Positions 34,683 to 46,289 of a DNA stretch of 64,000 nucleotides are shown here, in pieces. Every line of letters starts with the position of its first letter. The first letter of the stretch is position 1. The position numbers and the translations under genes were made by a program. The stretch is from Ustulina deusta (Eukaryota; Ascomycota; Sordariomycetes; Xylariales; Xylariaceae), in the NCBI GenBank assembly GCA_023159155.1, contig JAJNNX010000014.1, forward strand, positions 930,001 through 994,000, written 5' to 3'. The notes under the pieces were generated by a model. That model was not told the origin of the DNA. It searched no databases and saw nothing but the letters and a program-made list of their open reading frames with translations.

Positions 34683-37559
34683 TTAAAATCTAGGGCATGA
34701 ATAATAACCCAACATGTCTAGATTGACCAGAAGCCTGTCAATCGTATTCTCGTCGTTGATGCTGTCACCTCCCCGCTCATCATCTACCATCAAGTCGCGT
34801 CTCGTTCCTCTACCTGTGGTCCCCCCCCTTTCGCTAATGCCGTGACAAACAGTAACGAAGACTTCTACTTTCTTCTTGAATGTTTGATGGAGTTCCTCGA
34901 TTATGGCCTTGCTGGCATCGCCCTCCACTTTGCCGCTCACCTCCAGCTGCACCTGTCTGGAGAAGCTTAGCGTCAGCCTGAAGATGTCTTCGAGTAGTGC
35001 TAATACAGGCTGTTGCCTTTTCCGTAGAAGTAATATGTTCATCATGCGATCGAGCATCTTCTCGTGTTCTTCACGCACTTCGTCCGGGCTCACTACACGG
35101 GCATTCAACATGTCTATGTCTGCTCCTGCTAGGTCGGACTGCACTCCATCAAGCCATCTTTCAAAATGTAGCCATGGCATCTGCACGCCCGTATCAAAGA
35201 AATAGGTGGCCACGCTCTGCACCAGTTGCTGGGCCTCAAACTGGAACCGAAGCCACACGTCACCTATGTCTTGACCCCGGCGCTCCATCCTGGATATGTC
35301 TCGGAAGAGCTGCCCGACGACATACAACATTCGTATGACGCGGAGAAGCAGTTTGAAGATTTTGTCGTATTTGATCAATATTACCGGTGTCAGGATTGGC
35401 GAGAGTGGCGCAGGTGTCTTATAGGCTAGCCTCAGGAAGTCAAGTGCTTCGAGCGAACTCGGATCCATGCATTTATCGATCTCTTCGGGTGGGAGATCTC
35501 GGAGAGCAAAACTGAGATCGCCGGGAAGATCGGGGGTTTCATTCCTTAATAGACTTGATTCTCGTGGTGTAGGGGGTAAGTAGGTATCGCTGAGCACATC
35601 TATTAATGCTAAGCGTAGTTCTGAGCTTGCAGGTGGCCATGTCTCTCTTCCATTCATGCGAAGACCCATTATACCCCCGTTCAGAGCAACACCGGCCCGC
35701 CTCTCGGCTGTCTCGAGATCTGGATCGAATAGTGCGTGGGATAGTCGGCTGCAGAACATGCCATTCCCAAGAAGTTGGAATTCTTTCTGGACACGTAGAT
35801 GTTCTCTGAGGTCATGTGTATTAAAGAGGAGTTTCATGTACTCGCGGTTGATGAGTCTTGCTTGTGATATCACAAGCGGGCCAAACGAATGGAGCGGAAT
35901 GAGTGACCAGTGCAGATCGAAATCCGAAGCTTTTGTTCGTAGCTGGTCGCCTTGGCGAAATAGCAAGTTTTCGATTAGAGACGACAGTGCATCTTGGGCG
36001 ACTGCAATAGGCGGCGGTTGGTCTAATGCCTGTATCGATGCTAGAAGTTGCTTCTCGAGATGAGTACCGTCAGTGCCAAACACTCGTAGCATTCCTTGCT
36101 CCCCAGAGGTAACTTGAAGTTTGTGTTCGGTTGGGAGAATATCTTCGGACGGCTTTCCGAGAATGTTTTGTATCATGGCCGTTTCATATCGTCTCACTTC
36201 CTCTTGTAAATTTTCGATGGATCCCCAATCGAAGAGCCATTTTAATGCGGGGGGTTTGCTTGAGGCGACGACGCCAACATGACAAAGTGGGTGATCTGGG
36301 TGATGTGTTCGAAGTAGTCGCAGGTTCTTGCCAGCCTCAAACATGACGAGCGCGATATCGGGTGGTATGAAATTCGGCATGCGAGCTTCGTCAAGAACGT
36401 ACTCGCGTTCCTCAAACTCGAACCCGAAGTCATCAACCCTGGAGATATTTTGGACCGTGACAAAGCTCTTCCCCAGCCCATCTTTGGTTACCGGGAAACC
36501 TTCCTCCGCTTTCACCCCTATCCATTTCTCAGCAAAGTCAGCCCAAGGCTCTGTAACTCGCGACAAAATTTCGCACATGAGAGCCGGCAGTAATGAGTGA
36601 TCGTTCTCCATGACCTCAACCTCACTGAATACTTGAGATAGTACCTGTTCATCGGTTCTTATCCGTGATACGCTACGGACAACGTCGCGGAGATATACTA
36701 GCATGGTCTCGATAGGCTCAACCAGTGACTGCAATTGTAATAGGGACCTCGCTTGTTTCCCGCGCTCACCAAACTGCTGTTGGATGGCCAGAAGAATAAT
36801 GTCAACGGCCTTGGCTAGAGCTACCCTGACAGCACTAGCCCGTGTGCTGTAGGTAAGTTGGACATAAGACGACAGGAAACGCGTCGTCGTCCCCGATCTT
36901 AGACACGAACTCTGTAATCCCTGAAGAACTTCGGTAGAGTAGCCAGATATTCTCATCCCCCCTACTGCTGGGATGAAGGAAGCCTTTCTAGCATCCCATA
37001 TAAAAAAAACAGAGCCCCTCCCGAGTGTTAGAGCGAGCAATGCTGCTAGATATGGGTTGCCTTGGATAACTAGGTGATCTGTATTCCCGAGATGCAGGGG
37101 ATCGTCCTTGTCTATAATCGCAGCGTCATATACCGAAGGACCAGCCTCTGTAATGAAGAGGGGAGCTTTCTGTGGGATATCGGGCAACGAAAAACCATCC
37201 CATGTCTTATATTCTGCGCTGGCAGTTGGTTGATTCTCTCCTTTGCGCCATAGCTCATCTATGATATCGAGATCAGGCAGAATAACATCGTGGAGCGGTT
37301 CTGTGATTTGGTTGGGATCGTCGTTCTTATTATCATGACCATTTAAGTCTAAAGGAGTGAAAGACGTCGGGATTTTGAAGAATTCATTGGCATTTGTTTG
37401 AAAAAGTTGAGCATTGGTGCCACAGCTGGTTTGTGCATTGACAGCCTCAACGTCCAGACCGAAGAACTGGCCCTGGGGCTTGGAAGGCAACGCTAGCCAT
37501 TTGGTAGATAGACTGAAGTCGGGGAATGCAAAAACATCGGCAGATTCTTCTTCTGACAT
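34683..37559 (-). CDS. Gamma-tubulin complex component, GCP5/GCP6-like (Spc97/Spc98 superfamily)
   Basis: Intronless 958-codon frame from a good ATG at 37559. Members of this family assemble the gamma-tubulin ring that nucleates microtubules at the spindle pole body. Seen: an N-terminal DVFAFPDFSLSTKWLAL segment, then HDVILPDLDIIDELW; a helical GRIP1-like region with LLQLQSLVEPIETMLVYLRDVVRSV; a central part with LRVFGTDG; and a C-terminal GRIP2-like part with IKYDKIFKLLLRVIRMLYVVGQLFRDI, FDTGVQMPWLHFERWL and a final LLVNLDMLGYYS. These suit the superfamily well. The N-terminal pattern and length point to the GCP5/GCP6 subgroup (Alp16 or Mod21 type) rather than core GCP2/GCP3, but this is memory-based and not settled. 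Lack of introns is unusual beside its neighbours. Confidence 0.82.
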   Translation of the reverse strand: MSEEESADVFAFPDFSLSTKWLALPSKPQGQFFGLDVEAVNAQTSCGTNAQLFQTNANEFFKIPTSFTPLDLNGHDNKNDDPNQITEPLHDVILPDLDIIDELWRKGENQPTASAEYKTWDGFSLPDIPQKAPLFITEAGPSVYDAAIIDKDDPLHLGNTDHLVIQGNPYLAALLALTLGRGSVFFIWDARKASFIPAVGGMRISGYSTEVLQGLQSSCLRSGTTTRFLSSYVQLTYSTRASAVRVALAKAVDIILLAIQQQFGERGKQARSLLQLQSLVEPIETMLVYLRDVVRSVSRIRTDEQVLSQVFSEVEVMENDHSLLPALMCEILSRVTEPWADFAEKWIGVKAEEGFPVTKDGLGKSFVTVQNISRVDDFGFEFEEREYVLDEARMPNFIPPDIALVMFEAGKNLRLLRTHHPDHPLCHVGVVASSKPPALKWLFDWGSIENLQEEVRRYETAMIQNILGKPSEDILPTEHKLQVTSGEQGMLRVFGTDGTHLEKQLLASIQALDQPPPIAVAQDALSSLIENLLFRQGDQLRTKASDFDLHWSLIPLHSFGPLVISQARLINREYMKLLFNTHDLREHLRVQKEFQLLGNGMFCSRLSHALFDPDLETAERRAGVALNGGIMGLRMNGRETWPPASSELRLALIDVLSDTYLPPTPRESSLLRNETPDLPGDLSFALRDLPPEEIDKCMDPSSLEALDFLRLAYKTPAPLSPILTPVILIKYDKIFKLLLRVIRMLYVVGQLFRDISRMERRGQDIGDVWLRFQFEAQQLVQSVATYFFDTGVQMPWLHFERWLDGVQSDLAGADIDMLNARVVSPDEVREEHEKMLDRMMNILLLRKRQQPVLALLEDIFRLTLSFSRQVQLEVSGKVEGDASKAIIEELHQTFKKKVEVFVTVCHGISERGGTTGRGTRRDLMVDDERGGDSINDENTIDRLLVNLDMLGYYSCPRF

Positions 37560-38142
37560 GCTGTTTGAAGGCCGTTGAAAAACGGCATCCTTTGCCCTTG
37601 ACTAGATAACCAGAGTGAGGAAGAAGAATCACATGCGAGTTGCTGTTTAATCATGTAGCCAGAATGTCACGGTGAGTTGAGGATTGATCGAGCTGCGCGT
37701 GCGAGACAAACGCCACAGCTACCAAGCTAGGTACCTGATGTTCAGGGAATCGCGTCTGCCCCGCGACTTGCTAAGCCACACACCACTTACACACGCCGAT
37801 AGCTCCAGCTCCCTAGGTCACATGCTAAAAACCTAGGTATATTGAGGGAAGGTATCGTCATGGCCGAATCTGCTGCTACATTTTCTACGATCAATTCTCC
37901 TTCATTCACTCTTCTTTGATCCAATTCACTGCTACAAGATAATAGACAAGTTTCCAATACCCGACCCACATGTATTTTAGTCCTACTCTGTGCAATCCAC
38001 CATTAGAAGTTTGAGATTAGCAACTATCCCTCGGTCTTAGACCATCTTCATACCATTGGTAATAGTCTTCGCGTCCACCGCCAACAAGTATCGTCTCTCA
38101 ACTGATCTGCGAAACCGCTTGCGATAGTCAGCAATTGGCCCA
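37560..38142. promoter_or_regulatory. Divergent promoter region between GCP gene and EAF7
   Basis: 583 bp separating the start codons of two oppositely oriented genes, so it must contain both promoters. Pyrimidine-rich stretches lie at about 37880-37920 and before the EAF7 start. No specific factor site claimed. Confidence 0.6.
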
Positions 38143-39195
38143 ATGCCGCCGAAACGGAAGTCCAAAGCTTTGGTCGAGGTCTCGACGCCTAAGGCTTCGG
38201 CGACGCCAGCTCACGATGAAGATGCCATGGATGTCGATACCCCCAAAGCCTCCGAAACGCCTCGTGCCGCCGATACACCTGTCGCCGCCAAACCAAACCA
38301 TCCGCCCGAGTCCGAGGTTCTCGGGGACCTCTGGACCGAAGACCAGATATCCTCGCTTTTCAAGGCCATCATCAGATGGAAGCCGTCTGGTACGTACGGC
38401 GATCCAGATAACCGCACGCTTGTTTCGTCTAGCCTGTTGACAAACTCGCTCTTCCCAGGTATGCATAAGCATTTCCGCATCATCGCTATTTCCGAGCATC
38501 TGCGCAACCACGGCTTCGACCCGGACGTCGAAACACACACGCGCATCCCCGGCATCTGGACGAAGCTCCGCCAATTCTTCGACATGGAGATGATAGACGA
38601 GCGCGACAACTCGTTCGACTACGTCAGGTCGCTGGGCGGGGACGAGGCGCCAGAGGAGATCTACAAGGACTTCGACCTGCCGCCCAATGATTTCCACGAT
38701 CTCATGTGGGCGCGGGCCGCGGCCGACGAGAACGAGCCGGACAATTGGACCGACTCGGACGCGGAGGGCGAGAACCACACCGGCGCGACGAAGAAGCAGA
38801 CGCGCAAGCGCAAGCGAGGCGACGCCGCAACCACCGACGCCGCTAGTGTCGCGGGGAGCACCACGGCGAAGACGAGGCGATCGAGCACGGTGGAAGACAC
38901 GGACCAGGAGACGCCGGTCGCCAGCAGTCCCGTGAGCCGGAGTGCGAGGGGGGCAAGGAGCCAGAAGCGCGCGGCGGCGAAGGCCAAGACGGAGAGCGCC
39001 GAGTCCGAACACGACGACGAAGAGGAAGACGACGACGAGGCAGGCAAGGACAACAACGACGACAGCAGCGAGGAAGAAGAAGAGGAGGAGGAAGAAGAGG
39101 CCGAGGCGCCTGCTACTCGGTCGGGCCGCAACAACAGTGCCCGTGGCAGAGGCCGTGGCCGCGGTCGTCCCAAAGGCGGGCGCAAGAAAAACTGA
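38143..39195 (+). CDS. EAF7: NuA4 histone acetyltransferase subunit Eaf7 (CT20 family)
   Basis: Subunit of the NuA4 H4/H2A acetyltransferase, nuclear. Exons: 38143-38389 and 38459-39195, giving 327 codons. Seen: a basic start (MPPKRKSK), a Thr/Pro-rich lead, then the CT20 domain at about residues 60-150 with LWTEDQISSLFKAIIRWKP, MHKHFRIIAISEHLRNHG, TRIPGIWTKLRQFFDM and IDERDN. A Lys/Arg-rich and very acidic tail follows (Asp/Glu runs at about 39005-39110), ending in Arg/Gly-rich sequence. The 69-nt intron is a multiple of three and stop-free, so an unspliced frame reads through. However, it has GTACGT and CCCAG borders and its removal joins RWKPSG to MHKHFR exactly as in the family. The ATG lies in good context (CCAATGCC). 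Confidence 0.92.
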   Translation: MPPKRKSKALVEVSTPKASATPAHDEDAMDVDTPKASETPRAADTPVAAKPNHPPESEVLGDLWTEDQISSLFKAIIRWKPSGTYGDPDNRTLVSSSLLTNSLFPGMHKHFRIIAISEHLRNHGFDPDVETHTRIPGIWTKLRQFFDMEMIDERDNSFDYVRSLGGDEAPEEIYKDFDLPPNDFHDLMWARAAADENEPDNWTDSDAEGENHTGATKKQTRKRKRGDAATTDAASVAGSTTAKTRRSSTVEDTDQETPVASSPVSRSARGARSQKRAAAKAKTESAESEHDDEEEDDDEAGKDNNDDSSEEEEEEEEEEAEAPATRSGRNNSARGRGRGRGRPKGGRKKN

Positions 39196-40098
39196 AAAAG
39201 AATTGACCCCGACATGCCGTTTGTTTGTTTGTTTGGCACAACCGTCGTCTCCTCGGACTGCTCTCGTCGCGAAGTAGTGTACGCGCATCACTACACACCG
39301 GAAGTAACATCTCTCGAGTCCCGCACAAGAGACGATTATAAAATTTTCATGCATGCATGCATAGATTTGGCGCAAGGCGTTCGAACACACGGCTCGGAAA
39401 ATACAACATACAATAGGCAGGGCGGCCGCTACGAACCGGATTTAGACGACTACCTACCTACCTACCCGTCTACGTAGGTAGGTGGTTGGTTAGTTGATGT
39501 GCGAATAATGGTACATGTCCCTTTTTTAACATGTGTTTCTCCGGCTTTCCAAGTATATGGTTCCTTCAGATAGGATAGGATACTCGAATCGACGGGTTAG
39601 TGGTGTTTTCGGGAGGGGTTGGCATTTGTGACCGGCTGGCGTATTGAGATACCCTTTTCCTTTCATATATCCATGTAGAGATGGGGTTTTCTGCCTTGTA
39701 CTCATAGGCCCTGTATACTTTCACTCGAGATAGTATGTATCAGATCATGCGTGATTTTGGTACTACCGGGAAGGAAATTCATGCCGACGATGACGAAACA
39801 ACATATTTCATGTGATCAAGTCGGCGGATCTTGGGACGATTGAGATCGCATCAACATGATTATTGAGCAGTCTCTAGTTGAATAAACCATGAAAGAGGAT
39901 GTGTTTGTATGCATATTTATTCTGATTACCGCAGAACTGGACTGATGCTATGTGAATTTTCCTGATCAGAAGCAACGGCAGAAACCCATGAGACTTCCTT
40001 TACCAAACACCACATACCGAAACACCCCTCCGTTGGCCATCGTACCCTCGAAACCAGAAGATTCGGCCCGAGACGACGAGTATAGGTGGCGAAATCGT
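39196..40098. other. Convergent intergenic region
   Basis: 3' flanks of EAF7 (+) and ubiquitin-L40 (-). Contains a GTTT run at 39219-39234, GCAT repeats at 39348-39362, and a CTAC/TAGG hairpin-like stretch at 39451-39486 (CTACCTACC facing GTAGGTAGG). No gene seen. Confidence 0.6.
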
Positions 40099-40942
<844 letters not shown>

Positions 40943-41361
40943 TTTGGCTGCTTTTCCTCGTGGGTGGTTGTCGTGATGGCGGTTCAAAAATTGAAGCCAA
41001 GGCGAAAGGATGATGGTCAATAGTGGTGGGGGTTTGGAGTGGTGTGCGCTATGTCGTCTGTCCGCCAGCTGGTGATTTGGGCTCGCTTGTGCGCGAAATC
41101 CTTAATCGATAAAAGAATTGTTGATTCTCATTAGGTCATCCGTGGGCTCCCGGTCTTAGGGTATCGGGTATAACTGTATACAGAGTTTCGAAATATCCCA
41201 TATATTCCTCTATTGGTGTTCTAGTCCATCTGGTACCTCTAGTACCCTAGGTAGGTAGGTACCGTTATGGTACGGGCAGGCGTCCCAGGAATACCCATAA
41301 GACTGTCTCTGCACAATATGTAGTACCTACTATACTAGGTAGTTTTGTCTACCTTGTACCC
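40943..41361. other. Intergenic, promoter and 5' UTR of ubiquitin-L40
   Basis: 419 bp between RRN7 and the ubiquitin-L40 gene, both minus strand. It holds the ubiquitin-L40 promoter and leader. A GGTACC-centred TACC/GGTA cluster lies at 41229-41262 and a second at about 41320-41342. No gene. Confidence 0.6.
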
Positions 41362-43185
41362 TCACTCTCGATCATTGCCTCTCCCTTTACCCTTTCCATT
41401 ATCCTTGGTCTTCTGGATGCACCAGAGCTCCAATTGTCTTTCAACTTGTGTTGCGCCCCGTATCAACGTTGCCAGTGGTATAGCAGCCAGCTCTGCCGCT
41501 TTTCTATACAGGACTTTCGCGGCATCTGGTAAGTCTGCCTCTCTGCGCCAGATCGGACAGAGGTTTCTCGGTTCAGTCTTTTCGTTTTCTGTAGATTCGA
41601 GAGCCGGGGCAACTGATTCAATCGTCCGACCTAATCTCTCGTATTGCCTCTTGGTTTGATCGCCTCGGTTCTCCTCTGGATTGTGGGATTGGTCTATTGT
41701 CGATGAGCTCCTCTTCTGCTCGAAGAGATTCCGTACCCTTTCAGTTGCTATATATAGTCATATTTAGCTCAGGGAACAATTAGTAGGTACTTATCATCGA
41801 TCAGAACTTACTCCTAGGTTCTCCATCGCATAACCACATCCTTTCAAACCAATCCATGTAATCATCAAGCTTCGTTTTATCCATAGTCAAGGCATCGTCG
41901 GCCGTGATTTTGTATTCCTCCCCGCGTATTAAATTTGCACATTCTTCCACCGGCTTCTCTGCTGTGATCTCCTGCCATTTTCCCCAGTCGATCTTGGTCC
42001 GCCTCGGGTCTTGCAGGCTTATTGGAAGCCGCTCTACCCCATCCAGAGAATAGAGTAGTTTGGTAGAGACGACAACCAAGGACGCGAGTAAAACTTCAGG
42101 GTTATCCATTGTACGAATTCTTTTGCCGCCAGTGGGATAGCAAAATCCCGCCTTGAGGATTTCCCCGATGTATTTGGCGGTTATATATACGTCAACTATG
42201 CCGGATTAGTTTTTCAGCTGAACCAGTCGCTGCCAAAATGAGAGAGAGAAAAATTACGAACTTGGTAGAACTAGATCCGTGATGAGGCGAAGTATTATGG
42301 GGACATAGTTTAGTGGAGGAATTGTCATGTCGAAGTTCACCTTAAGTGAGATGACAAGTTGCTGAACCGTATGTTGAAGCCGCCCCGCTGGGAGGTGATC
42401 CTGCACCTGTAGTGCTCGATGGTATTCGGCGGGTAGACGATCACGCACATTACCAGGCACTTGCTTGAGCTGTCACAGGTTAGCGATACTGCCTTTTCTT
42501 GACGTAGTAAAAATGAGCATACGGCAGATAGAAACTCCAGATCCCCCTTCTGTGCCCAGTTGTGAAAATCTCCGGTCGAAACTGGCAGTCGTCGAACCAA
42601 GCATGCAAGATAGCACAATGCGAGAGTGTCGACGAGCTTCGGCAACTTCCACCGTCTCCGTGCATCCGGGGCCCATGTAGCCGTTGTCGCATCTGAGAAG
42701 TCGCCACCGGAGGACTCACCCGTCTCGCTCTGAGAGCTGAACCAAGCCGATGAGGTGCCTGCATCCGATTCATCTCCCTTGTCTGCGCCGTCTCTCCTCT
42801 CTCCCCCGCGTTCCCGCAGCGGTAGATTGCGCACGCGCAGAGCCCACAGCGCCCTCACGAGTTCGGTGAAATCGTCCGGGAACCCCTGGGTATCGACGAG
42901 CCACCGTACCTGGCGGATGAGGATGAGCTGAACGACCTCGAGGTACAACTCGCGGCCTTCGTCACCCGTGAGCTTGACGGCCACCTTGCGACGGGTCTCC
43001 TTCTTCTTCCGTGACACTCTGCCCTGCGTGCCGAAGTCGTCCTCGTCGGTCTCATGATTAGCGAAGCCCTCGAGCCGGTGCCCGTTCCGGCAATATCGCA
43101 GCGCGTCCTGCGCAAACCATTGGCGGGCCCCGCATTCGTCGCATCGCTCGCCGTCCCGGAACTTGTGGTATTTCGTTCGAGCCAT
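41362..43185 (-). CDS. RRN7: RNA polymerase I core factor subunit Rrn7 (TAF1B-like)
   Basis: TFIIB-related subunit of the Pol I core factor, needed to start 35S rRNA transcription. Exons: 42523-43185, 42262-42469, 41812-42195 and 41362-41747, giving 546 codons. Seen: the N-terminal Rrn7 zinc ribbon with ligands C15, C18, C32 and H36 (CDECGARQWF, then YCRNGHRLEG); a B-reader/linker-like basic stretch (SRKKKETRRKVAVKL); first cyclin-like fold with YLEVVQLILIRQVRWLVDTQGFP; LPKLVDTLALCYLACLVRRLPVSTGDFHNW; LKQVPGNVRDRLPAEYHRAL; PPLNYVPIILRLITDLVLP; VYITAKYIGEIL; and MDNPEVLLASLVVVSTKLLYSLDGVERLP. All four exons are in phase across their junctions. The gene is complete, with a Lys/Arg-rich end. A functional pair with BMS1 and L40 in ribosome production, though that clustering is probably chance. 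Confidence 0.93.
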
Positions 43186-44146
43186 GGGGATGATATCCGG
43201 CGCTCAATTCCTTTGGCTGCCATTTATCGCCCAATCGGTTTTAATAGGGCGCTAGTCATGAGAATAGGCGCGTAGTGAGTTTACTTGCTTGTTCTACCGT
43301 GACTACCTCCTACCTAAGGTACTTAGTAGATAAGATATTATTTCTTGTGGTTGCTGGCTTGCTAGCTCGGTCAAAATTGTGGTGTTGGCCGACAGGTTGC
43401 CATTATAAACACCGCCTTGCCACACAACCTGAGAAAATTAGAGGGGTCGGCAAGGTTCGATTGACAACAGTTCAAGTTTCGAAATGATTTATTATGCTTC
43501 GGAAAGACAGGTAAAGATCCTGCAAAATAGAAGCTATGTAGTTACGCACTAATTAGGGTTTATTGATTTCTCTCTTTCTTGTTGAACAGCATGTTTGTCA
43601 GTCTGTATACCTGTGTTACTGTGCTGTAGTAGCTAAGTAGGTACATAAGATAGTATTAAATGTCAAGCCTGTCTTAGAGACGATTTCCCGACCGTGTTTA
43701 CTACCTACTTCAGGAGTACCTGAAAGCAAACTACAAGATGCTTGTGACACATATTATCTACCTATCTATACATCACTTGCTTAAGTGTTTCTCAACGCGC
43801 ATTGTCGCTTTCATTTTATTCGTACTTAATCATATCACTTTGATGAACTTGCCAAGCGCGACTGGACCCATAGAATTGAGCACGGTAAATGAACTTCTTA
43901 GAATGCGCTCTCATTGAGCATATCTAGGTGCGGCCACGCGTAGAAGTCAGGCTGATTGACATTTCATCATCAGTATTGTGTCCATGACTATTACGAGACG
44001 CGCTATAATGCGTCCGTATCAAACACTCCCAGATGTCGGACCTGAAAGCGCTTTGCCCTCAAGGTCTAGAGTGGTACACAACAACCCTATGTCCTGTCAA
44101 GAATTGACACTTAAAACAGGTTCACCGTCGCATATTCCTTCACCTT
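43186..44146. other. Intergenic, RRN7 promoter and eIF5A 3' flank
   Basis: 961 bp between two minus-strand genes. AT-leaning, with short TACCTAC words at 43304-43330, 43640 and 43701. No coding signal or RNA gene seen. Confidence 0.6.
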
Positions 44147-45010
44147 TTACTTGATGTCGACCTTGGTAGCGTGGACTTCGCCCATGGAATAGATGAGAGT
44201 GATCACTTCGATTGGTTAGCGCCGTCGAATGCGTCGTGGCGTTATAATGAACACCTACCAATGTCCCTGCTATCATCGAGGGGGAGTCCCTCATCGTCCA
44301 ACAATGCGCGGATCTGCTCGCCGACCTCTCCCTCGGGAACTCTGATTTTTTCGTTTTCCTCACCTTCATCGCTCATCAAGTTGAGGTATCCGTCCCGAGT
44401 AAGGTATTGCTGGGTAGATGGACCTGTCAGCTTCACCTGGGTCTTGGTTTAAGGGGAGAACGAGCATTCGACGTACAAGGTTCCACGACTCCTTTCGGTG
44501 GCCGGGGACATCCATGTTGTGGGTGGAAGGGCAGAGATCCTCCAACTTCTTGCCGGTGAAGATATCGGTTGCAACAAGATGGACCTTGGCGTGGCCGTGC
44601 TTGCCAGTCTTAGAGGTAGACATCTCGATGATCTTGCAGGGACGTCCCTTGATGACGACGAGACCACCCTTTCGGAGAGCCGAGCATTGCGTAGGGGTGG
44701 TCAGCGAGGCGTCGGCGCTGGCGGAAGCGAAGTCATAGTTGTGCTGCAAGAGAAGAAGTTAGTAAGAAATGCAGAAAACCTGGTGTTGCGGCAATGTCAA
44801 CTGCTAATGATAGCTGCTTTGAAACGCGAGTCCCAAAGCAGAGGGGGGGTGGCCATTCCGCGCAATAGGAGTCGCTAGTTGATGGCTGCTGGCCATGGCC
44901 CTTGTCGCGGGGGATGAAAGTCGTGATCCAAGTGCGGGGTGACTGATCAGCCTGCAGTAGATCTTGCTCGGCAATGATGATGGACAACGACTCACCTCTT
45001 CTTCAGCCAT
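44147..45010 (-). CDS. eIF5A: Translation factor eIF5A (hypusinated)
   Basis: Elongation and termination factor that relieves ribosome stalling; it requires hypusine on one Lys. Exons: 44996-45010, 44477-44743, 44259-44409 and 44147-44205, giving 163 codons, the normal length. Seen: MAEEE then [13 protein letters not shown]; the SH3-like N-terminal domain with [28 protein letters not shown]; the hypusine loop TGKHGHAK with the modifiable Lys about residue 53; [26 protein letters not shown]; and the OB-fold domain with [20 protein letters not shown] and a C-terminal TLIYSMGE. Exon 1 is 15 nt of coding sequence before a 252-nt intron. The join between exons 2 and 3 gives the usual residue spacing, but the residues there ([13 protein letters not shown]) differ from the common NVKRxEYQL pattern, so this junction is worth a check with cDNA. 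Confidence 0.92.
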
Positions 45011-46289
45011 TGTGATGGAAGTTGGGCAACTGTGGGTAAGAGTAGGGTGAGAAGGACAGTGCAAAATTGGACAAGAGATGCCCAAGAATGAAAAGTGAGG
45101 AGTAATGAGTGGAAGAGTTGTGTGGTGGTGGGAGAGGGTGTGTAGAAGAAAGATGGTCGAGGAGGGAGGGGTTAAGGTAGGAATTCTTTTTTTCCCACAG
45201 AATTGGGCCTGTGAAAGCCCGGCCTCTGATTCGCCCGAGCTTTTTTCTTCTGAAGTTCGGACCTGCTAGGTGCCTGCAGGTACCTCGGTACCTAATTCCT
45301 CAGCAGGAGGTACTTCCATGCGTCTCTGTTCAGTGGTTGCAGAGGTGCCTGAGCATTGAGCCTTGGCGGGGTAGGTGAACTCAGCTTACCCACTCCAGGA
45401 TCTTAGGAACTAGCAAGCAGCTTAGGTACCTACGGTAGTAAATGCTTGTTCAATGTCAATGGTCCATGTCAAAATTCAATTCAATATCACCTATCTTAAG
45501 TACCTAGGTATGTAGGTAGGCTGTCTGTTGCCACTTCCATACCTAAAGATTACCTCTAGGTACCTACCTACCATTGCTAGGAGCAACCTCCGGTGGTGTT
45601 AGGTAGATGGATATGCGACTATCTATGTTGGTGTTATCACACAGGTACTTGACAGACTCCTTCCCCCCTTCTTATTATTGTGACTCTTAATTTTTCTTTT
45701 CTTTTTCTCTTGTGAATGATTCAAATGTGACTGTGGAAACGTGCAAGACAAAACTTAAACTTATACCTACCCCGGTATACTAAATGTAGTACCTATAGGT
45801 TATATATGGGGGGCCCACATCGATTCCGATTGATGGATAGTTCTCTTGAATGGAATGGGCGTTGAAATATTTCACCTTTCATTGCATATCGCATCTTCAT
45901 CTAGAAGGTACCCTTCAATATCTACATACATACAGTACATAGGTACACATGCATGTTGTTTCATGTGCCAAAGCCGGCCAATACCTGCTACCACGACCAC
46001 CTCAGCACTATTATTTACTTCAGGTTGCTCACCTTGCAAAAAGCACATCTACCAAGCTCTTTATACCACTCACGCTGAATTCATGTCTTTCGAGCGCGCT
46101 TAAGAGGTCATTGCAAGAAAACTTGTTTAGTTCTTTAACCGAATAGACCGTGCTTTTCAATTGGAACAAGCTCCCAACACGTCACCATCGATCACCCTGA
46201 TCTCATAGCGCATATCACAGACACGACGCTAACCTCCGAGATAAGCCAGTGTTGTTACCCAACAGGCGAGTAAATAGTTGTGAGAAAAA
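45011..46289. other. Divergent intergenic region with dense TACCTA palindromes
   Basis: 1.3 kb between the divergent starts of eIF5A (-) and VPS52 (+). The middle (45265-45600) carries the densest TACCTA/GGTACC cluster in the window. The eIF5A-proximal 200 bp are GA/GT-rich on the plus strand. No gene seen. Confidence 0.6.

Noticed and set aside
38128..39390. 420-codon minus-strand frame opposite EAF7
   Set aside because: Shadow of the GC-rich, acidic/basic EAF7 coding sequence. The plus strand has a clear CT20 domain and intron.
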